Positions 14,518 through 19,606 of a DNA stretch of 19,606 nucleotides are shown here, piece by piece (position 1 is the first letter of the stretch; every line of letters begins with the position of its first letter). The DNA lies in assembly GCA_037384445.1 (NCBI GenBank), contig JARRNY010000115.1:1-19606 (forward strand). The letters are read 5' to 3'. The translations under genes were made by a program, and so were the position numbers. Below the pieces are notes generated by a model, which had not been told where the DNA came from, ran no database searches, and saw nothing but the letters and a program-made list of their open reading frames with translations. The DNA is from Thiodiazotropha sp037384445 (GTDB lineage Bacteria; Pseudomonadota; Gammaproteobacteria; Chromatiales; Chromatiaceae).

Positions 14518-14573
14518 GATTGATGCTCCTTAATCAGGCTTACCGGTTTATCCGCTTTGTTTTACTGTGACTT

Positions 14574-14589
14574 CGCAAGGAGTGTTCCA
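14574..14589 (-). promoter_or_regulatory. Sigma-54 (-24/-12) promoter of the YfdX-like/rhomboid/gnd operon
   Basis: Minus-strand TGGAACACTCCTTGCG matches TGGCACG-N4-TTGCW apart from A4, A7 and the last base, with GG/GC exactly spaced. It is nearly the zwf promoter again: both have TGGAAC and TTTGCG/CTTGCG. The predicted start near 14563 gives a 46-nt leader ending in the same GGAGyATCAATC before ATG as zwf. Confidence 0.76.
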
Positions 14590-14609
14590 ACTTGCCAAAT
14601 GGCAGAAAC

Positions 14610-14645
14610 TGGTTGAAGCGAACCACTGTTGGCTCATCTCCACCA
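14610..14645 (-). promoter_or_regulatory. Tandem inverted-repeat operator upstream of the YfdX-like gene
   Basis: TGGTTGAAGCGAACCA (14610-14625) has perfect TGGTT/AACCA arms. TGGCTCATCTCCACCA (14630-14645) is the weaker partner 20 bp away. Centres are only about 54 and 74 nt upstream of the predicted start, closer than at zwf, though the block itself is clearly homologous to the zwf one. Confidence 0.72.
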
Positions 14646-14913
14646 ATACGCTTGAGAGTGGCGGCTACAGGCATTGTCACGGGATCCGTCTGCTCTGCAC
14701 CGGAGGCTAACCCCTCCTCTAGCTGAAGCTCTGACGTAAGCGGTTAGGGGGGGCTGCATAGATCAGCAACGGATGTAACCGGAGCGCTTGTTTGCAGAGC
14801 ATGACACCGCTGCTCTCAGGGTTCTCGAATAGAACATTCCCTCTCCCCTTGCGGATGAGGGTGGATGTCAAACCTGTGAGGGCCAGGTCATGCCAATGGT
14901 TATAAATCTTTAC

Positions 14914-16425
14914 TTAATGGCTGCTATAGCTCGGATGCAAGTGATAGGCTAAAAACAGCGGTGGCTTATCATAGGTGGGAACGGGGTCGCCGTTTTTCAG
15001 TGCGACATATAACAGGTCATCGTCGACGTCGTAGTATGCGCCGGTTAATGTGCTGGTATTTCCAATGGTATCGAATTTACCGTAATCATAAGGACGTACA
15101 TCCCAGGGGTCGATATTTCCTTCAACCACGGAAACCATGTCGTTGACATCGTACAGCCAGTAATAGTTGTAGGTATCGCTGGCCACGTAAGGGCATGGGC
15201 CGCCACATAAATTACCATTGTCTTGGGTGATTTTGTATCCAAGTCCGGATTCGTGGCCTGCGGAATGGCCGATGACCATATAGGTCGAGGTCCCAGGAAT
15301 TATAAAGGCGTAGCCGGCAGAACTGCTGATAGTCCAAAGATTATTTTGTCCATCCACTCTGTTGTAGAGAATGTTGTCAGTACCATCGACCTGAGGGTCG
15401 TATAGGCTGGTATCGTGGAGAATATGCTGGAGTGAGTAATCGAGTGCCGTAATCGTATCTAAAGCACCCCCTTCAGTCGCATTGAGTAACTGGTTTTCCG
15501 GTGTCCAGACAAAGGCCGAGGGACCAACTGAAAGCCTGGAAATTATCGAGCCCTGGCTCATTCCGCTGATATGTGTACCGCCAAGCTTTGCCTGCCATTC
15601 GATGGGTATTGGTGAAACCCAACCTGCGGCATGTGCTTTACCCTTGAGTTGAAAAGGGCCAATAATTTGACTCTCTTTTAAATTAGAGGCGTCTTTGAAA
15701 ACCATCGTCGTATCGGTTTCAGTGCCGGGGGCATCATACCAATTCATATAGTTTACGATCAGTTGATGGTTAATGAGGTGCAAGCCGGTAACTCGGAAAT
15801 AACCTTCAATGCCGGTAACGTCACGATCAGTGTCGTAGACATCTTGAAACTGCTGGATTACTGTGTCGGCTTGCGTGAAGTCATGTGGGTCTTGGCTAAT
15901 CGTCAACTCAGGTAGATTGATCTCACCAAAACCTTGTTCATAGTCCATAGACACCATGAACAGACTGTTACTGTTTTCATCAATAAAAAATGGGCCGGGG
16001 GAGTAGCCTAAGATGGAGTAGGTGCCCTCTCCCACCTTGCCGCCCATCACTCTGAAACCGCCGGCATATTCGATCTGATTCCACTGCCAACGGGGTAGAC
16101 TGCCCGTATTGCTTGGATGTGCGACGCAACTGGTGTAGACGAAATCGCCACTCCATGGGGTTAAGCCATCTTCAGTACATTCGCGGGTTTGGACTTGTTG
16201 AACGCAGGCTTCTAATGTTTCGGCGGTTGGGGCCTGATAGCGAATTCTTTGTGTCTCGGCATCACTGCATTGCAGTGGTGTCTCTACGACCGGCTCATCC
16301 GTTACGGGTGCATCAGTCGCGGTTTCTCCACTATCAGACACATTGCTTGATGTTTCATCAGTAGCTTGAAATTCGCACGCGGTGAGAAACAGACAACAGA
16401 GCAGGATAGATAAATACCTTTTCAC
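14914..16425 (-). CDS. Lipoprotein of unknown function with a small Cys/Trp module
   Basis: The 503 residues begin with a lipoprotein signal ending in LTAC (lipid-modified C17). An acidic Ser/Thr linker follows (about 18-50), then a compact module at about 50-105 with spaced cysteines and a C...QTREC...WSGDFVYTSC pattern. I associate that pattern with repeats in large secreted proteins of gammaproteobacteria. The main body (about 110-500) is rich in Trp, Tyr, Gly and Asp with recurring strand-like segments (SILGYSPGPFFIDENSNSLF and similar), suggesting a beta-propeller or other all-beta fold. No catalytic motif is recognised. The GTG at 16425 is chosen because AAGGGA lies 6 nt upstream and it puts the lipobox at the normal distance; a longer frame from 16518 adds an implausible N-terminus. 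It is divergent from the next lipoprotein gene. Confidence 0.85.
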   Translation of the reverse strand: MKRYLSILLCCLFLTACEFQATDETSSNVSDSGETATDAPVTDEPVVETPLQCSDAETQRIRYQAPTAETLEACVQQVQTRECTEDGLTPWSGDFVYTSCVAHPSNTGSLPRWQWNQIEYAGGFRVMGGKVGEGTYSILGYSPGPFFIDENSNSLFMVSMDYEQGFGEINLPELTISQDPHDFTQADTVIQQFQDVYDTDRDVTGIEGYFRVTGLHLINHQLIVNYMNWYDAPGTETDTTMVFKDASNLKESQIIGPFQLKGKAHAAGWVSPIPIEWQAKLGGTHISGMSQGSIISRLSVGPSAFVWTPENQLLNATEGGALDTITALDYSLQHILHDTSLYDPQVDGTDNILYNRVDGQNNLWTISSSAGYAFIIPGTSTYMVIGHSAGHESGLGYKITQDNGNLCGGPCPYVASDTYNYYWLYDVNDMVSVVEGNIDPWDVRPYDYGKFDTIGNTSTLTGAYYDVDDDLLYVALKNGDPVPTYDKPPLFLAYHLHPSYSSH

Positions 16426-16719
16426 GACACTTCCCTTTTGATTCTCTATGAATTTCGCATATTGGGTATCAGGTAACTGTGAACTGAGGCACAAAGAAAG
16501 AGCGCAAAGGCCTAACAAGTGATAGTTACTGAGGATTGGTGCGATTATTTACGATTGAGATTTCCAGGTAAGAGCATGGCCTACCATGAGCTGTGTCGGG
16601 TTCTCTACTTTGCCTGAATGTAATTAAAGTCTGATCGTAAAAAACCTTCGCCCTTTTAAACATCTAACAGGTTACGTAACATCAACGATAAAAAGAGAGT
16701 TTCGTGATGAAGGAACAGC

Positions 16720-18087
16720 ATGTATAGAGTTAAATTTCAGCGCTATGCGATACTATTACTTTTAGTCTGTCTTGCCGTTTTCAGTGGCTGTGGTGGCGGT
16801 GACGGTGGCAGTGGCCCTACTCCAGCGACTGAAACACGCCCCTTTCTCATGGGGTCCACCCCCTTTTTTGCCAGCCACAACGGTAGCAATGTCACAATGC
16901 CTGACTGGCGTTTCGAAAATCTTGATGATCGAGACCTGATATCGCTGCATGTGGATGATTTCTGGGGTGTGCCTTGGGACTACTGCGATGCCACCGCGTG
17001 TACCAATCTACCCCAACCCTGGATCGATCAGTGGCAACAACTTGCCACTGCTGCAAAAGCCACCGGCAAGCGCCTCTACCTGGCGGCATCACCCCTGGGC
17101 GGACGCCGGACACTTGCGCCTAAGGTATTAGCTGACGGCAGCACCCAGGCAGACTGGAACAGCAATACCGACGCAAACGGCTGCTATCTGTTCGATAGCG
17201 ATAGTGCAGCAGACACTTTCAAGGCTGCTTATATCAGTTATCTCAAAACCATTATCGATCTTGTGAATCCAGACTACTTCAGCCCTGGGGTCGAGATAAA
17301 CATGCCCTTCACAATTTGTCCGGCACAAAAAACAGCCTGGATTGCCTGGTATAACGATGTGCATACTGCAATCAAAGCCACCTACCCCCAACTGGTTATA
17401 TTTCCGACTTTTCAGATGGAGTATATGTATGGCATCTCTACACCAGAGGCCGCCTGCAGCAACGGGACAAGCGAGGCGTGTTTCGAAACCCGCCTGAATG
17501 AGGCTCTCACCATACCGGGTGACCGTCTCGCCTTCTCCACCTATCCTGCTGCCTGGGTCTATCACGCCGAGTTTGACTATAGCTTCCCGCGTGAAAGCCT
17601 CACAAAGGCAGGGCAAATTACATCACGAAAGATCTGGATCGCAGAAACCGGCTGGCTCAGCGTGCCTCTACTCAGTTCCTACGCACACGGAAGCAGTAGT
17701 GCCTGCGGCTCGTCAATCTATCCTGACACACTGGATATACCGGGAATAGGTAGCGTCAATGTGGCCAATGATACAGCCCAGTCAGATTATATTTCCTGGT
17801 TACTTGACAGCGCCGATGAGAATAATCTGGAAGCCGTGGTCTGGTGGCTGAATCGAGACTATCTCGACGAATCAGTGACTGGAAATGCGCTGTGTCCCTG
17901 TGTGCCAACCGGTAACACAACCTGCCTGATGCTTGAGGATTTCTACACGGTTGGCGGAACCACTATCGAGGTCTTATTCCGCCTGTTCGGTAATATGGCG
18001 TTGCGACAGATCCTATCAACCCTGAACAACGAAAGCTATGTACAAGATCTTGATCAGTATAAAAATAGCGACCAACTACACAATTGA
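16720..18087 (+). CDS. Lipoprotein resembling a clan GH-A glycoside hydrolase
   Basis: The 455 residues start with a lipoprotein signal ending in FSGC (C24) and a Gly/Asp-rich linker. The body has the order expected of a (beta/alpha)8 barrel hydrolase: substrate-loop segment DDFWGVPWDYCD near 79-90, YLAASPLGG near 120-128, SPGVEINMPF with E192 as candidate acid/base, VIFPTFQMEYMYG near 226-238, STYPAAW near 273-279 and KIWIAETGWLS with E309 as candidate nucleophile, then VVWWLNRDY near 373-381. The family could be near GH53 or GH113, but I cannot assign one. Paired cysteines (C89/C94, C246/C254, C392/C394/C402) fit an exported protein. AAGGA lies 5-6 nt before the ATG. It probably acts on a polysaccharide at the outer membrane (inference). 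Confidence 0.82.
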   Translation: MYRVKFQRYAILLLLVCLAVFSGCGGGDGGSGPTPATETRPFLMGSTPFFASHNGSNVTMPDWRFENLDDRDLISLHVDDFWGVPWDYCDATACTNLPQPWIDQWQQLATAAKATGKRLYLAASPLGGRRTLAPKVLADGSTQADWNSNTDANGCYLFDSDSAADTFKAAYISYLKTIIDLVNPDYFSPGVEINMPFTICPAQKTAWIAWYNDVHTAIKATYPQLVIFPTFQMEYMYGISTPEAACSNGTSEACFETRLNEALTIPGDRLAFSTYPAAWVYHAEFDYSFPRESLTKAGQITSRKIWIAETGWLSVPLLSSYAHGSSSACGSSIYPDTLDIPGIGSVNVANDTAQSDYISWLLDSADENNLEAVVWWLNRDYLDESVTGNALCPCVPTGNTTCLMLEDFYTVGGTTIEVLFRLFGNMALRQILSTLNNESYVQDLDQYKNSDQLHN

Positions 18088-18115
18088 AGGCATTTCCTAA
18101 GGCGATGTCTATTTT

Positions 18116-18198
18116 GCGGTTCACAAGACGGTTTGGGCTTGTTGCCCTTGTCTTGGTTAAACCGCGCCACCAGCGAACTGTATTTGCTGTTTGGCGCG
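18116..18198. terminator. Two adjacent hairpins between convergent genes
   Basis: The first (18116-18165) nests three paired segments: GCGGTT/AACCGC, AAGAC/GTCTT and GGGC/GCCC. The second (18163-18198) has CGCGCCA/TGGCGCG plus an inner CAGC/GCTG. They lie just past the stop of the plus-strand lipoprotein and before the end of the minus-strand acidic protein. A bidirectional transcription barrier is likely, although neither has a T-tract. Confidence 0.5.
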
Positions 18199-18328
18199 AA
18201 GACTCGATAAATATGTGCATTTCCCCTTAGCTTGACCAGACGGTTTCTCTGCTTTCATTATCGTCACAGGGGTATACCGCGACGGCTAAGGTATCACCAA
18301 TAAACAGCAGAACCGAGGATGTACCTAT

Positions 18329-18979
18329 TTACTCCTCTTGTTCAACGATCCCACTGATGTCTTGATCCTCGTAGAGAGCATTTATCCGAGACTCATTCTC
18401 AAGGGCTTGCTGTAAAAACTGCTCTTCCTCGGCAGTGTCTGCGGATGACATTGGATGTTTCATGCTGTCATTTTCCAAGGCATCCTGCTCCTCGGCACTC
18501 ATCTCGTAATCATCCGGTGGTGGCTCATAGAGGTTGGTCTCTTCCTCCATCGTCAGGATGGCTTCCTGCAAGATGTGGTGATGCTCTCGCTCCTGGGATG
18601 CAACATCGAATGCATACCGCTCCTCCTGTAGGGCTGGGTCCAACTCACCCCCTTCGGCCTGGTTGTAGTCCTGCTGGACGCTCTTCTCCTGCTGACTGGC
18701 TGGCACGCACTCACTAGCGGATGTGGCTCTTGGAGGTTGGTTGGAATCAACGGCTGTGACTGCTCCGGATGATGATCTATCGAGGTTGTCGTCTGAGGAA
18801 GTTACGGGAAACTGCCAAGACGGTTTAGTGGCTATCTCTTCTGTGGGCGTCGTTTCAACCTCTATCTGTACTTCACGAATGTCTTCAGGTGAATATAGTA
18901 AGAGCCTCTCTGCAATCAAGGTACTTACTGCACCCATCACAAATACGACGAAAAGTAGTCCATGTGTGTTGAGGTTCAT
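18329..18979 (-). CDS. Acidic membrane-anchored protein of unknown function
   Basis: The 216 residues match no family I know. One hydrophobic N-terminal segment (about 7-28, LLFVVFVMGAVSTLIAERLLL) should anchor it to the inner membrane. The rest is strongly acidic and polar, with a low-complexity Ser/Thr/Pro stretch (about 45-95) and a Glu/Gln-rich helical C-terminal half containing two similar acidic segments (SAEEQDALEND near 160-170 and AEEEQFLQQALENES near 183-197). GGGAGG lies 6 nt before the ATG. No enzyme motif is visible; a protein-interaction or linker role is conceivable only. Its base composition matches its right-hand neighbours, not the GC-rich left part. Confidence 0.78.
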   Translation of the reverse strand: MNLNTHGLLFVVFVMGAVSTLIAERLLLYSPEDIREVQIEVETTPTEEIATKPSWQFPVTSSDDNLDRSSSGAVTAVDSNQPPRATSASECVPASQQEKSVQQDYNQAEGGELDPALQEERYAFDVASQEREHHHILQEAILTMEEETNLYEPPPDDYEMSAEEQDALENDSMKHPMSSADTAEEEQFLQQALENESRINALYEDQDISGIVEQEE

Positions 18980-19074
18980 TGAACGCCTCCCTTTCTATAT
19001 ATCACAGGTAAAAAGGGTTTGATTTCTTGAGTAGATGCTCAGGCTAAACTCATAGATGAATTGACTCTGATAAA

Positions 19075-19103
19075 GGAGACAGGAAACCACACTCCCTGTC
19101 TCC
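19075..19103 (-). terminator. Rho-independent-like hairpin downstream of the small secreted protein gene
   Basis: GGAGACAGG and CCTGTCTCC form a perfect 9-bp stem around an 11-nt loop, 61 nt past the gene's stop. A TTCGTTTT tract follows on the plus strand and TTTATC on the minus strand, so it may stop transcription in both directions. Confidence 0.65.
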
Positions 19104-19163
19104 TTCGTTTTCAAATGACGGCAATCCAAGTGCCGAGGAAATGCCTGAATGATCAGTAGTCTC

Positions 19164-19490
19164 CTATGGATTGACGAGCATGTAACGCATGTTCCCCATG
19201 TAGCGCCCAGTACCGGTAGTTGGACATGTGGCAGCATCGCCCTGGATTGATACACGGGTCTTAGATGTCAGTGCAGTTGATGCCATCACCGCCATTTCGT
19301 CATCAGTGGTCCGTGTATACCACCAGTAGTTTGTCAGGGCAGAGTTTCTCATGTAAATATAGTGGTAGGTTCCGACCCCGTCATTGTAGGCGGTAACGCG
19401 TTCGACAAACCCACCTTGTGCACAAGTGGCGTTGGAAGCGAGTGGAAACATCCCGCCTGCGAGCAGTGCAGAAAGTAGCAGCTTTTTCAT
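19164..19490 (-). CDS. Small secreted protein, function unknown
   Basis: The 108 residues open with a clear Sec signal peptide (MKKLLLSALLAGG, then ASNA, cleavage near A21). The mature part of about 87 residues is compact, rich in Tyr, Thr and Met, with just two cysteines: one two residues after the cleavage site and one in the late ATCPTTGTGRYMG segment. They could form a disulfide. The pattern suggests a small all-beta exported domain, but I cannot name a characterised family. The second ATG (19490) is preferred, since it lies 8 nt after AGGAG while the first ATG (19496) is only 2 nt from it. A hairpin terminator follows. Confidence 0.83.
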   Translation of the reverse strand: MKKLLLSALLAGGMFPLASNATCAQGGFVERVTAYNDGVGTYHYIYMRNSALTNYWWYTRTTDDEMAVMASTALTSKTRVSIQGDAATCPTTGTGRYMGNMRYMLVNP

Positions 19491-19555
19491 ATCCATATCT
19501 CCTTATATGTAATTGTCTTAATGACTCTCCATCATTTAGGCTAGAGCCAGATAAA

Positions 19556-19571
19556 ACGCTCAGCAGAGCGT
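19556..19571 (-). terminator. Possible terminator of a gene to the right of the window
   Basis: On the minus strand ACGCTC-TGCT-GAGCGT is a 6-bp stem followed directly by TTTATC. It lies upstream of the small secreted protein gene and would end a transcript entering from beyond the right edge. Confidence 0.4.
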
Positions 19572-19606
19572 CGGCTATAGCTTCAGACAAAGGATAGATG
19601 TGAGAT

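Larger units (their letters stand above)
14518..14913. other. Intergenic region carrying the YfdX-like gene's promoter
   Basis: No gene is supported. The left part has the leader, the sigma-54-type promoter (14574-14589) and tandem operator (14610-14645). The rest (14650-14913) contains a CTAACC...GGTTAG inverted repeat and a small AGAGCA-N9-TGCTCT hairpin (14796-14816). The latter lies about 100 nt past the lipoprotein stop but has no T-tract. This is also where base composition appears to shift. Confidence 0.6.

Noticed and set aside
14796..14816. Hairpin AGAGCA-N9-TGCTCT as terminator of the lipoprotein gene
   Set aside because: The stem is only 6 bp, the loop is long and no T-tract follows on the minus strand, so it is not listed as a terminator.
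16575..16588. CATGG-CCTA-CCATG palindrome between the divergent lipoprotein genes
   Set aside because: Arms are short, and spacing does not fit the TGGT-N8-ACCA element. No repeat of it was seen elsewhere.
18116..18165. Integron attC-like site
   Set aside because: GTTAAAC resembles the GTTRRRY end, but the matching RYYYAAC at the other end is missing, there are no gene-cassette arrays and no integrase.

Overview
The window reads as a chromosomal segment of a gram-negative proteobacterium, most likely a gammaproteobacterium. The evidence is lipoprotein and Sec signal peptides, a sigma-54 (RpoN) response regulator, an E. coli YbhFG-like exporter and a YfdX-like protein. Species cannot be fixed from the sequence. 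The left three quarters is GC-rich and almost all on the minus strand. The right quarter, from about 14.9 kb, looks less GC-rich by eye and carries envelope or secreted proteins of unknown function.

Minus-strand genes below follow transcription order, right to left. (A) A YfdX-like periplasmic protein (14517-13255), a rhomboid protease (13242-12625) and 6-phosphogluconate dehydrogenase gnd (12567-11569) form an operon. (B) Glucose-6-phosphate dehydrogenase zwf (11347-9770), an exported Hsp20 (9677-9105) and a signal-less GH15 glucoamylase (9049-6689) form a second. (C) A sensor kinase (6441-4921), a sigma-54 response regulator (4917-3508) and a DUF202 membrane protein (3511-3209) form a third. 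(D) A small membrane-anchored coiled-coil protein (2753-3187, plus strand) faces block C. (E) A membrane-fusion protein (2309-1272) and a double-ATPase ABC subunit (1275 to beyond the left edge) form an exporter operon.

The main discovery is regulatory. Four transcription starts, in front of the YfdX-like gene, zwf, the kinase gene and the small coiled-coil gene, each have a -24/-12 sigma-54-type promoter and a 16-bp inverted repeat TGGT-N8-ACCA. In each case a second, weaker copy lies exactly 20 bp away. Three of the promoters predict 5' leaders of about 45-47 nt. At two promoters the repeat pair sits at the same distances, about -108 and -128. The simplest reading is one regulon run by the two-component system in its middle. 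It would link alpha-glucan breakdown (GH15) and the oxidative pentose phosphate pathway (Zwf, Gnd) to periplasmic or membrane protein quality control (exported Hsp20, YfdX-like protein, rhomboid) and to an unknown small membrane protein. The regulon assignment is inference; the repeated DNA elements are seen directly.

The right quarter has a lipoprotein with a Cys/Trp module (16425-14914), a divergent lipoprotein resembling a clan GH-A glycoside hydrolase (16720-18087), an acidic membrane-anchored protein (18979-18329) and a small secreted protein (19490-19164). None carries the TGGT-N8-ACCA element upstream as far as I can see. No tRNA, rRNA, CRISPR array or transposase was recognised.
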